Of a stretch of 40,843 nt of DNA, positions 16,769 to 25,940 are shown in pieces. Both the position numbers and the translations under genes were made by a program. A model generated the notes under the pieces. The model worked only from the letters and a program-made list of their open reading frames with translations. It did no database searches and was not told the origin of the DNA. Source of the DNA: CAG-452 sp045531335 (GTDB taxonomy: Bacteria > Bacillota > Clostridia > TANB77 > CAG-508). Each line of letters opens with the position of its first letter. Position 1 is the stretch's first letter. The stretch lies in contig JAZSDU010000002.1 of assembly GCA_045531335.1 (NCBI GenBank), forward strand, positions 1-40,843, in the 5' to 3' direction.

Positions 16769-17826
16769 AAGATAAACAACAATATATAATACCAATATTT
16801 GTACCACATTTAGGATGCCCTAATGATTGTACATTTTGTAATCAAAAAAGTATAAGTGGACAAACTAAAAAAGTTACAAAAAGAGAAGTAAAAGAAACAA
16901 TAGAAGAATATTTAAGAAGTTTTAAAGAAGAAGATAGCTATAAAGAAGTAGCTTTCTTTGGAGGAAGTTTTACAGGAATTGAAAAGGAAAAACAAGAAGA
17001 ATTATTAGAAGTTGCATATGAATATGTAAAAGATAAGAAAATCAACTCAATAAGGGTATCTACAAGACCGGATTATATAGATAAAGATAGATTGAAACTT
17101 CTTAAGAAATATGGAGTAAAAACAATTGAATTAGGAGTACAATCTACAAATGATTACATATTGAAAAGATGCAGAAGAGGACACACTTTTAAGGATGTAA
17201 AAAACGCATCAAAATTAATAAGAAGATATGGATTTGAACTTGGACATCAAATGATGATAGGTTTGCCTGAAAGTACAAAACTTGATGAGTTGAATACTGC
17301 AAGGGATTTAGAGAAATTAAAACCTAAAATAGTAAGACTTTATCCAGTATTAGTAATAAAAAATACAGAGTTAGAGAAAGAGTATGAAAAAGGAGAATAT
17401 GAACCACTTGCAGTAGAACAAGCAGTTGAAAGATGTAAAGAATTATATTACTTTTTCACAAAAAGAAAAGTAACTGTTATAAGAATGGGACTTCAAAGTA
17501 CAGAATTAATATGTAGCCCTGAAAATGAAAAAAGTGAAGTTGTAGCAGGCCCATATCATGAAGCTTTTGGACAGTTAGTAGAAGATAGCATTTGGTATGA
17601 TTCTATATTAGAAAAAATAAAGAAATTTAATGTTAAAGTTAAAGAAATAGAGATAGAAGTAAATCCTGAAAATATAAACAATGTAATAGGACATAAAAAA
17701 GAAAATATTCAAAAATTAAAAGATTTATACGATGTAGATGTTAAAGTAAAACAAAATAAAGAAATAAAACCAGGAAAATTTGAAATAAAAATTATAAAAA
17801 CATACACAGATTTTTTAGATGAATAA
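16765..17826 (+). CDS. Elp3-like radical SAM protein
   Basis: A 353-residue cytoplasmic radical SAM enzyme often found beside rnc in clostridia. The iron-sulfur cluster motif is C18-PND-C22-TF-C25 (CX3CX2C). FFGGSFTG near residue 72, STRPDYID near 111 and LGVQS follow the Elp3-like fold. There is no acetyltransferase domain, so it is not a full Elp3; the substrate is unknown. The ATG overlaps the rnc stop, and its ribosome-binding site TTAGGAGG is inside rnc, implying translational coupling. Confidence 0.85.
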   Translation: MKDKQQYIIPIFVPHLGCPNDCTFCNQKSISGQTKKVTKREVKETIEEYLRSFKEEDSYKEVAFFGGSFTGIEKEKQEELLEVAYEYVKDKKINSIRVSTRPDYIDKDRLKLLKKYGVKTIELGVQSTNDYILKRCRRGHTFKDVKNASKLIRRYGFELGHQMMIGLPESTKLDELNTARDLEKLKPKIVRLYPVLVIKNTELEKEYEKGEYEPLAVEQAVERCKELYYFFTKRKVTVIRMGLQSTELICSPENEKSEVVAGPYHEAFGQLVEDSIWYDSILEKIKKFNVKVKEIEIEVNPENINNVIGHKKENIQKLKDLYDVDVKVKQNKEIKPGKFEIKIIKTYTDFLDE

Positions 17827-17836
17827 AAAATTTACC

Positions 17837-17866
17837 AACCCTCCATAATAAATATGGAGGGTTTTT
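17837..17866 (+). terminator. Terminator overlapping the YitT ribosome-binding site
   Basis: AACCCTCCATA (17837-17847) pairs with TATGGAGGGTT (17853-17863), followed by T. The GGAGGG inside the 3' arm is the only ribosome-binding site for the gene at 17867, so folding would both end transcription and hide the site. Confidence 0.75.
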
Positions 17867-18736
17867 ATGAAATTTAGTACAAAAAGAGCAATTATAAAAT
17901 TTAAATATTTTATAATTCAAGCAATACAGATAATTGTAGGAACAGCGATTATAGCATTTGGAACTACCTTGTTTTTGCTTCCAAATCAGCTATCAGCAGG
18001 TGGATTTTCAGGACTTGGAACAATTACATATTATTTATTTGGAATACCTCTAGGGACAACTACGTTAATATTAAATGCACCATTGTTTATAATATCATTA
18101 GTAAAAAATGGCAAAAAATTTTTTTTAAGTGCTTTATCAGGAACAGTATTATTGTCAATTTTTTTTAATATTTTTGAACAGTTGAAACCTTTGACAACAG
18201 ATAGATTTTTAGCATGCATTTACGGAGGAATAATTATTGGAATCGGAACAGCAATTATTTTAAAAGCAGATGCTTCAACAGGTGGAACAGACCTTTTAAC
18301 TCAAATAGTTAAAGCATTTAAACCAAATGTAAGAATAAGTAGTTTAATTACATTTTTAGATATAATTATAGTTACTTTAAATGTAATTTTCTTTAAACAA
18401 TTAGAAATAGGCTTATATTCTGCAATTACAATATATATAATGGGAAAAATGCTAGATGTTTTTTTTGAAGGTATTAACTTTGGACGAATAATATATATTA
18501 TATCTCCTAAATATGAAGATATAGCTAAAGAAATTGGGAGTAGGGTAAAAAGAGGTGTGACAGCATTTAATGGAGAAGGAATGTACAAGAGAGAAGAAAA
18601 AAATATGCTTATTTGTGTAGCGTCAAGAAATGAGGTTATAGAAATAAGGAAGATAATAAATCAAATTGATAAAAAAGCATTTGTTGTAATATCAAATGCC
18701 AGAGAAGTTTTTGGAGAAGGATTTAAAGAGGAATAG
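17867..18736 (+). CDS. YitT family membrane protein (DUF2179)
   Basis: A 289-residue protein with five to six membrane helices in the first 200 residues (ALFTTLFLLPNQLSAGG-like loop at about 30-50). A cytoplasmic DUF2179 domain follows (KRGVTAFNGEGMY...ASRNEVIEIRKIINQIDKKAFVVISNAREVFG). The family may be transporters, but no substrate is established. Expression may be controlled by the hairpin that contains its ribosome-binding site. Confidence 0.9.
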   Translation: MKFSTKRAIIKFKYFIIQAIQIIVGTAIIAFGTTLFLLPNQLSAGGFSGLGTITYYLFGIPLGTTTLILNAPLFIISLVKNGKKFFLSALSGTVLLSIFFNIFEQLKPLTTDRFLACIYGGIIIGIGTAIILKADASTGGTDLLTQIVKAFKPNVRISSLITFLDIIIVTLNVIFFKQLEIGLYSAITIYIMGKMLDVFFEGINFGRIIYIISPKYEDIAKEIGSRVKRGVTAFNGEGMYKREEKNMLICVASRNEVIEIRKIINQIDKKAFVVISNAREVFGEGFKEE

Positions 18737-18742
18737 GCATAG

Positions 18743-18771
18743 TTGTAAAATTTGAAAAAATATGATATAAT
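18743..18771 (+). promoter_or_regulatory. Sigma-A promoter of mfd
   Basis: TTGTAA (18743-18748), 17-bp spacer, TATAAT (18766-18771), about 60 bp before mfd. Confidence 0.8.
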
Positions 18772-18832
18772 TAATCCCGTTTTGAAATATAAATAGTAAA
18801 AATGTATATCATATATATTAAGAAAGGTTTTT

Positions 18833-21800
18833 ATGAACGAGATAATAAAAGTATTGCCTAATTTTAAAAAGTTTAATGATTATATAAATAATGTAAAAAA
18901 ACAAACTAGTCCTATAATGTTGTCAGGGCTTACAGATGTTTCTAAAACTCATTTTGCATATTCTACATTTTTTTATGCTGAAAAACCTATATGTATTATT
19001 ACATATAACGAAATGCAAGCAAAAAAGATTTTAAAGGATTTGAAATATTTTTCAGATAATGTTGTTTATTTTCCTAAAAGAGAAATACTAGCATATGATT
19101 ATTTAGCAGAGAGTAAAGATATAATTTATGATAGAATTAACTGCTTAAATAACATATATAATGAAAAAGCAAAAGTTATAGTAACAACAATTGAAGCTGC
19201 ATCACAGGAGATAATATCTAAAGATAGTTTATATAATAATGTTTTTACTTTAAAAGAAAATATAAGTATAGATTTAGAAGATATAAAAGTTAAGCTTAAC
19301 AATTTAGGGTACGAAAGATGTGATTTAGTTGAGCAACCTTCTCAATACAGTGTAAGAGGAGGCATAATAGATGTTGCAATATCTTCTGAAAAAGGAATTA
19401 GAATTGAACTATGGGGCGATGAAATAGATTCACTTCGTGAATTTGAAATAATGAGTCAAAGGTCTACAGACAGAATAAAACAAGCTACAATATACCCAGC
19501 ATCAGAATTTGTATTAGAAGATAAATTAGAAAAAGTTACTGAAAGAATAATAAATAAATGCGGTCAAGACCAAAAAACAATTGAAGATATAGAATCAATT
19601 AAACAAGGTGATTATGTAAGCAAAATAGATAAATATTTTAATAGTTTTTACGAGAAAAGAGAAACTATTATAGATTATTTAGGCAATAATTATATAGTAT
19701 TTTTAGATGAAATTGGAAAAATAAAAGCAAGATCTGAAAATATAATAAAAGATAATAATAATGTTATAAAAGCATTAATAGAAAAGAAAAGAGAAGTACC
19801 AGAAAGTCTTGCTAATTTAAGAGATTATATTAAATTTTTAGAAGGAATAAAAAGTTTACAAACAATATATTTAGAAAAACAATATATAGGATTTGTAGAT
19901 AAACAAAGTATGCATGCAAAAAGAAACGGATATAGCTTTAGCTATAGGGAGGTCAACTTTTTTCGTAGTTCAATGGATCTATGTATTCAGGAAATACAAA
20001 AAGCAAGAATTGATAAAAAAACAATAGTTATACTTACTGGAAGCAAAAATAATGAAAGCAAATTAAGACAAATTCTTGAAGAAAAAATTGGGACAGATAT
20101 CAGTGATATAACTATAGACAATGGAGAATTATCTACTGGATTTGAAAGCTTTGATTTTAATTTATTAGTAATATCTACGAAAGACTTATTTAATAGCGCT
20201 CCTAGAAAAAGAAAAAAATTATCACAAGATTTTAAACAAGGTGAAAAAGTAATATTTTCAGATTTAAAAGCAGGAGATTATATTGTTCATAAAACAAATG
20301 GAATAGGTCAGTTTATAGGTGTAAACACTATTAAAGCAGATGGTATAACAAAAGATTATATAAAAATAAAATATAAAGATGATGATATATTATATATTCC
20401 TACAAGCAATCTAGACAATATTAGAAAATACATTGGAGTAGGAGATAAAGGACCAAAATTAAACAGATTAGGCAGCAAAGAGTGGTCGAACACAAAGCAG
20501 AAAGTAAAAGCAAATCTTAAAGAAGTTGCAAGAGATTTAATAGAATTATATGCAAAAAGAGAAAAAGTAAAAGGTTTTGCATTTTCTAAGGATAGCGAGT
20601 GGCAAAAAGAATTTGAAGGAACTTTTGAATTTCAAGAAACAGATGACCAACTAAGAGCTATTGAAGATGTAAAAAAGGATATGGAAAAACAAAAACCTAT
20701 GGATAGACTTCTTTGTGGAGATGTTGGATATGGTAAAACAGAAGTTGCAATTCGTGGTGCATTTAAATCATGTATGGATCAAAAACAAGTATGCTATTTG
20801 GTTCCAACAACAATACTTGCAAATCAACAATATGAAGCTTTTAAATATAGAATGAAAGAATACCCAATTAGGGTAGAAGTTTTAAATAGATTTAAGACTA
20901 AAAAAGAACAAGAAGATATAGTGAAAAAATTAAAACTTGGAGAAATAGATGTAATAATTGGTACACATAGACTACTTAGCAAAGATGTAGAATTTAAAAA
21001 TTTAGGTTTATTAATAATAGATGAAGAACATAGATTTGGTGTAAAAGATAAAGAAAAAATAAAACAATTAAAAACAAATGTAGATGTTTTAAGTATGACT
21101 GCAACACCAATTCCAAGGACACTTCATATGTCTATTGTAGGTATTAGAGATATGTCATGCCTTTACGAACCACCACAGAATAGAAGACCAGTTCAAACAT
21201 ATGTATTAGAATATGATAATGAAGTGATAAAAGAAGCAATAACAAAAGAACTAGAAAGAGAAGGTCAAGTGTTTTATTTATATAACAAAACAGAGACTAT
21301 TCAAAGAAAAGCAAATGAAATATCAGAATTGGTTCCTGAGGCTAAGATTGGATTTGCACATGGAAAAATGTCAGGAAAAGAACTAGAAGATATAATGATA
21401 GATTTTATTAATAAAGAAATAGATGTTTTAGTGTGTACAACAATATTAGAATCCGGAATAGATATTCCAAATGCAAATACTATAATTGTAGAAGATGCAG
21501 ATAGACTTCGGTTTGGCACAACTTTATCAAATAAGAGGTAGAGTAGGAAGGTCAGATAAACAAGCATATGCATATATTACTTATAAAAGAGACAAACTAT
21601 TAAATGAAGTTGCAGAAAAAAGATTAAAAGCCATAAAAGAATTTACTGAATTTGGTTCAGGATTTAAAATAGCAATGAGAGATTTAGAAATAAGAGGAGC
21701 AGGAAGCTTAATAGGAGAGATGCAACACGGCCATATGGATCAAGTGGGATACGATACTTACTGTAAATTATTAGATGAAGTAGTAAAAGAAATGAAAGGT

Positions 21801-22241
21801 ATAGAAATAGAAGAGGATATAGATGTAGCAATAGATATTAATGTTTCTAGTTATATACCAGATAGTTATATTGAAAATCAAAGCCAAAAAATAGAGGTAT
21901 ATCAAAATATTGCTTTATGCAGTACAGAAGAAGATATAAAAAATATTGAAGAAGATATACTAGATAGATTCGGCAAAATGCCAAAAGAAATAATTAATCT
22001 TTTAGAAATAGCAAAAATAAAAGGAATGTGTAAGAATTTAGGTATAACTAAAATTAATCAAAAACAAAACAATATTGTATTTAATTTTAATCCAGAAAGT
22101 TTTATAATGGATATAGACAAAATTGTTAAAAAATATAGAAATAGAGTAAGATTTTCTCCTGCGAGAGAGCCGTATATAACGTTTAGACTAGAGAGAAATG
22201 ATAAAATTTTAGATGAAATAATTGATTTTTTAAATATATAA
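18833..22241 (+). CDS. mfd: Transcription-repair coupling factor Mfd (CGG +1 shift)
   Basis: Mfd removes stalled RNA polymerase at DNA lesions and recruits UvrABC. The conceptual product is 1135 residues, near the usual length. Order: UvrB-like N-terminal module, the RNA polymerase-interacting domain near DYIVHKTNGIGQF (about 480), Walker A GDVGYGKT at 629-636, DEEH at 730-733, helicase motifs through LESGIDIPNANTIIVEDADRL, then the TRCF C-terminal domain. The frame breaks at codon 893, CGG at 21509-21511. Skipping C gives DADRL-GLAQLYQIRGRVGRS, the invariant motif VI. The gene has its own promoter. Confidence 0.95.
21509..21511 (+). other. CGG +1 frameshift site 5 (mfd)
   Basis: Context AGA CTT CGG T. 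It sits in helicase motif VI; GLAQLYQIRGRVGR follows immediately after dropping the C. Confidence 0.95.
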
Positions 22242-22244
22242 TAA

Positions 22245-22272
22245 TGTAGGGGCGGACGACCCTGTCCGCCCG
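22245..22272 (+). repeat. TGTAGGGG half-repeat hairpin
   Basis: TGTAGGGGCGGAC with its complement GTCCGCC, directly after the mfd stop. It could act as a weak mRNA 3' hairpin. Confidence 0.75.
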
Positions 22273-22312
22273 TAAAATATAAATTGTAAAAAAGTATAAA
22301 AAGGAGATTTTC

Positions 22313-23099
22313 ATGGTAATCACAAGTAAAGATAATGAAACTATTAAAAGAATAAGAAAATTAAAAGAAAAGAAATATAGAGACCAAAATGGAAAATATA
22401 TTATAGAAGGTATTAAACTAATAAGAGAAGCTATTTCAGAAAAGGCAGATATAGAAACAATTGTAGTTTGTGATAATTGTGTTAAAACAGGAGAAATAGA
22501 TCAAAAGGTTTTATATGAAATTGCAAAATATAACTGTGTATATGTTGATGAAAAAGTTTTTAATAATATGACAGATGTACAGAATCCTCAAGGATTATTA
22601 GCAGTTGTAGAAAAGAAAAATTCTGATAAAGATATAAAATATGATGAAGATGTAATTGTAATTTTAGATGATATACAAGACCCAGGGAACTTAGGAACAA
22701 TACTTAGAACAATAGATAGTGTACGGACTTACTCAAGTGATTGTATCGAAGAAAAGTGGAGATGTATTCAATCCTAAAGTAGTTCGTTCTACTATGGGAG
22801 CTATATTTAGAGTAAATATAATTGAAAGTGAAAACTTAATGAATACTTTGAAAGAAATAAAAAAACATAAATTTAAGATAGTAGCAACATCACTTCAAAC
22901 AGAAGAAAGTATTTATGATATAGAATACAAAAAAACAGTAATTGTAATTGGAAATGAAGCAAATGGAGTTTCCAAAGAAGTTTTAGACATGGCAGATAAA
23001 AAAATAAAAATACCAATGCCAGGAAAAACAGAAAGTTTAAATGCAGCAGTAGCAACAGGAGTGATTTTATACGAATATGTAAGACAAAAAATAGACTAA
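22313..23099 (+). CDS. SpoU/TrmH-family RNA 2'-O-methyltransferase (CGG +1 shift)
   Basis: A knotted SPOUT methyltransferase that modifies ribose 2'-O in rRNA or tRNA. The conceptual product is 261 residues. An N-terminal substrate-binding domain (KDNETIKRIRKLKEKKYRDQ) is followed by the catalytic domain with DDIQDPGNLGTILRT, IVIGNEANGVSKEV and IPMPGKTESLNAAVA. The frame breaks at codon 138, CGG at 22724-22726. Skipping C gives IDSV-GLTQVIVSKKSGDVFNP, the normal motif. The exact RNA target cannot be assigned. Confidence 0.92.
22724..22726 (+). other. CGG +1 frameshift site 6 (SpoU methyltransferase)
   Basis: Context AGT GTA CGG A. The GL following the shift is the conserved Gly of the SPOUT motif 1 region. 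Confidence 0.92.
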
Positions 23100-23157
23100 A
23101 GGGGACAGACCCCAATAGTCTATTAATAAAAGTAGACTATTGGGGTCTTTCCCCTTT
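23097..23157. terminator. Bidirectional terminator between convergent genes
   Basis: A long inverted repeat (23097-23121 with 23133-23157), with GGGGACAGACCCC-type nested pairing in its arms, between the SpoU gene and the DUF4364 gene. Confidence 0.85.
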
Positions 23158-23160
23158 AGT

Positions 23161-23694
23161 CTATTTTTTTGTTAAAATTTCTAATATTTTTGGATATAAT
23201 TCATCAGCATTATTATTCCAATTATCAGATATTGCTTTTGCTTGTTCCCTTGAACCTGCAAAAACTTGTAATTCAAATAATATTTGATTGTTTTCAACTA
23301 TCTTGCATTTTACACTGTAATCATTCTCACTATGTGGAATAAAGTCACTAGTTACAGATACTTCATTTTGTATTTCACCTAGAGTTTCTTTAAAATTGTT
23401 ATCTACTCTAAATTTTGTAATACCAGGAATAATATCTTTAACTAGATAAAGCGCTTGTTTTCCTTCAGTAGTAAGTTCGTATAAAGATTCACCATCTTGA
23501 GTGTAATTTATAATATATTTATTTTCTAATAAATCTAATAAGAATTGTTGGAAGTAAAAATAATTCATATTATCAATGGAAATGGCTAACTTTAAAAGAG
23601 CATCATTGCTAATAGGTTTTGATACTTTATCTAATATATATAAAATTAAAGCTTTCTTTTCTGCTAAAGTTTCATTATCTGATGTTAATTTCAT
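23161..23694 (-). CDS. DUF4364 family protein, winged-helix regulator-like
   Basis: A 177-residue protein of a family common in Clostridia. The N-terminal half has a winged-helix look (KKALILYILDKVSKPISNDALLKLAI, then LLENKYIINYTQDGESLYELTTEGKQAL). The C-terminal half is beta-rich. The start is ATG 23694 because GAAGGTG lies just upstream; the frame is open further back to 23757. It is likely a transcriptional regulator, though no target is known. No in-frame CGG. Confidence 0.8.
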   Translation of the reverse strand: MKLTSDNETLAEKKALILYILDKVSKPISNDALLKLAISIDNMNYFYFQQFLLDLLENKYIINYTQDGESLYELTTEGKQALYLVKDIIPGITKFRVDNNFKETLGEIQNEVSVTSDFIPHSENDYSVKCKIVENNQILFELQVFAGSREQAKAISDNWNNNADELYPKILEILTKK

Positions 23695-23780
23695 AGTATG
23701 CACCTTCATATTAATTATTTCAAACAAGAGTATAGCACAAAAGTAGAAAAAATACAATAAATATAAAGAATATAAGGGAC

Positions 23781-23809
23781 TTGCAAAATTTATGTAAACG
23801 TGATATAAT
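23781..23809 (+). promoter_or_regulatory. Sigma-A promoter of the 23852 gene
   Basis: TTGCAA (23781-23786), 17-bp spacer, TATAAT (23804-23809). Confidence 0.8.
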
Positions 23810-23851
23810 GTTAAATGGTAATAATTAGTAAATTTATGAGAAGGTGATAAA

Positions 23852-25036
23852 ATGGCAATTATATATGGTGGAGATGGTAATGAAGCTAGTAAATATCAAG
23901 TGTTTGTTAATAATTTATATAGAATAGCAAATCCAGTTGATGAAAATGGAAAAGTAGATGAAGATAAAAGAAGGCCAGTAGAAGATGTTATAGACGAATT
24001 TATTTGTGATTTGAGAAATATTAACAATACTGATTATAGTAAAAAAATACCTGAGATTGATATACTAGGAGAAATAGATGAAGAAATGCCAGGAGAGCTT
24101 ATCGATTATTTAATTAGGTCAAAAGAGAATTTTATAAAGGTAAGAAAGAAAGAAGAAGATAGAAAAAAAAGAGAAGCTAAGAAGAAAGAAAGAGAAAGTA
24201 GAGAAAAAGAAATGGAAAGAAAATTCCAAGATTTAGAAAACACGATAGATACATTAGCTTCTAGTGGCTCTACAGAAATAGATGCAATAAATTCAGTTTT
24301 ACAAGATATAAAAGATAGGAAGTATAACTTTGATTCTAAAGAAAAGAAGTATATGACTAGAAAATTGCAAGAAAGAATCGTACAAGCTAATCAAAGAGAA
24401 AAAGAAGCGGCTCAAGAAAAGGCTAGACAAGAAAAAGAGGCAGCTCAAGAAAAGGCAAGACAAGAAAAGGAAGCAGCTGAAGAGCAAGCTAGACAAGCAG
24501 AAATTAAAAGAAAAGCGGATGAAGAACAAGCTAGACAAGAACAAATTCAAAGGAAAGTTCAAGAAACTTGGAGAGGTATCCAAGAAGTAGCTGATAGAGA
24601 ACAAAAAAAAGCAGAGGTGTCTGAATCTCGATATTGGATTGCTATAAGAGGTAAATTTGCAGCAGAATCATTAAAATTAAAAGATGAAGATGTTAGAAAT
24701 CAGATTTTAGAATTATTTGATGAGAAAATAATAGAAAAAGAAGATGATGAATATTTTAAAGAAGTTCAAGCTGTTACAAGAAATTTTAAATCCCTAGCAT
24801 TATTTTGGGTAGGAATGAGGAATGCTCAATATGGAGCTACAACAAAAAGAATTTCACAAAAAAACAGAGAAAGATTTTCTAATTTAAGGGACTCATTACA
24901 AGGAAATGAATATAAACAAATAAAAAAACTTTTAGACGATCCATTTACAACAGAGGGAGATAGAAGAATTTTACTTGCAAGAAAAGATGTTATGGATAGA
25001 GAGTATGATACAAAAAGAAAACAAGAAGGAAGATAA
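23852..25036 (+). CDS. Coiled-coil protein of unknown function
   Basis: A 394-residue, highly charged soluble protein I do not recognise. Residues 1-100 form a compact acidic N-terminus (GGDGNEASKYQVFVNN...). Residues about 100-250 are a long coiled coil with an imperfect tandem of units like QEKARQEKEAA (about 180-230). The C-terminal 145 residues look globular and helical (RYWIAIRGKFAAESL... VTRNFKSLALFWVGMRNAQYG). No signal peptide or membrane helix. Single-gene unit with promoter and terminator. Confidence 0.75.
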   Translation: MAIIYGGDGNEASKYQVFVNNLYRIANPVDENGKVDEDKRRPVEDVIDEFICDLRNINNTDYSKKIPEIDILGEIDEEMPGELIDYLIRSKENFIKVRKKEEDRKKREAKKKERESREKEMERKFQDLENTIDTLASSGSTEIDAINSVLQDIKDRKYNFDSKEKKYMTRKLQERIVQANQREKEAAQEKARQEKEAAQEKARQEKEAAEEQARQAEIKRKADEEQARQEQIQRKVQETWRGIQEVADREQKKAEVSESRYWIAIRGKFAAESLKLKDEDVRNQILELFDEKIIEKEDDEYFKEVQAVTRNFKSLALFWVGMRNAQYGATTKRISQKNRERFSNLRDSLQGNEYKQIKKLLDDPFTTEGDRRILLARKDVMDREYDTKRKQEGR

Positions 25037-25041
25037 ATTAA

Positions 25042-25078
25042 AACAAACTGTTAATTATAAATTAGCAGTTTGTTTTTT
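25042..25078 (+). terminator. Terminator of the coiled-coil gene
   Basis: AACAAACTGTTAAT pairs with ATTAGCAGTTTGTT and is followed by a T-run. Confidence 0.85.
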
Positions 25079-25147
25079 GTTAAATAGGAAAAATTGATGA
25101 TTTTCCTTATTTGTTCTTGGTTGTCACAATTTGTCGACGAAAAATTC

Positions 25148-25176
25148 TTTACAAGTTATTAAGAGAGTAGTAGAAT
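25148..25176 (+). promoter_or_regulatory. Promoter of the sortase-surface protein operon
   Basis: TTTACA (25148-25153), 17-bp spacer, TAGAAT (25171-25176). A TTTGTCGACGAAAA stretch just upstream (about 25128-25141) is close to a Spo0A box (TGTCGAA) but does not match it exactly. Confidence 0.55.
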
Positions 25177-25283
25177 AAAGATATTCTAAATTGCGATTCT
25201 GGCAGTTTAAAAAAATTCTTAAAAGTTTTAATCTTTTAAAAAATCCAAGTTATAAAATTTAATATTTAAGAGGTGATGCCTAT

Positions 25284-25938
25284 CTGATTAATTTTACAAG
25301 GAGAAATGTTTTTATAATTTCTTTAACAATATCTTTATGCATTTTTATGTTTTTTGAGATTACTGCAGGTCAAATTTTTAACATATATGAAAACCTTACA
25401 AGTGAAACAGTAGCTATATCTGTAGGGGCTGGCGTCCTCGACAGCCCTAAATTTCATACGGGTCGCCGGGGACGTCGACCCCTACATAGAAGAATCTAAA
25501 GAGATTATAAAAGAAAATGAGTTAAACAAAAAAGAATTAGAAGAAACAAAAGAAGATATTTGGCAGATTAAAATACCAAAGATAAATTTAATAGCTCCAA
25601 TATCAGAAGGAACCAGTCAAGAGGTTATGTTAGAATATGTAGGACATTTTGAAAATACATCTAAATGGGAAGGTAATGTAGGGCTTGCAGCTCATAATAG
25701 AGGATATCCAATTAATTATTTTTCAAAGTTAAAGGAACTAAAAAATGGAGACAATATAATATACAATACTGAATTTGGAATTAAAACATATGCTGTAAAA
25801 ACAATTAAAATTATAGAAGATACAGATTGGTCATATTTACAAAATACAAAAGAAAATAAAATAACATTAATAACCTGTGTAGAGAATAAGCCTAATCAAA
25901 GACTATGCATACAAGGAATAGAAATTAAGGAGGAATAA
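25284..25938 (+). CDS. Sortase, with inserted hairpin repeat and CGG +1 shift
   Basis: A membrane-anchored transpeptidase that attaches surface proteins. The conceptual product is 217 residues. One N-terminal membrane helix (VFIISLTISLCIFMFFEITAG) precedes a sortase fold with IPKINLIAPI, the catalytic-His region GLAAHNRGYP, and catalytic Cys in ITLITCVENKPNQRL. The start is probably CTG 25284, 6 nt after AGAGGTGAT; no ATG is in frame. A 66-bp TGTAGGGG repeat (25421-25486) lies between the helix and the catalytic domain. The frames before and after it differ by +1, and an in-frame CGG at 25467 lies inside the repeat. It could alternatively be a pseudogene, but the surface-protein partner follows directly. 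Confidence 0.75.
25421..25486 (+). repeat. TGTAGGGG...CCCCTACA repeat inside the sortase gene
   Basis: Complete repeat with both inverted ends, translated as a linker of about 22 residues. It contains the CGG that resets the frame. Confidence 0.85.
25467..25469 (+). other. CGG +1 frameshift site 7 (sortase)
   Basis: Context GGT CGC CGG G. It is in frame with the membrane-helix part. The catalytic part is in the +1 frame starting with GGG at 25468, with no stop between. Confidence 0.8.
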
Positions 25939-25940
25939 AT

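Noticed and set aside
25128..25141. Spo0A box upstream of the sortase promoter
   Set aside because: TGTCGAC differs from TGTCGAA and is a single site; kept only as a remark in the promoter entry.
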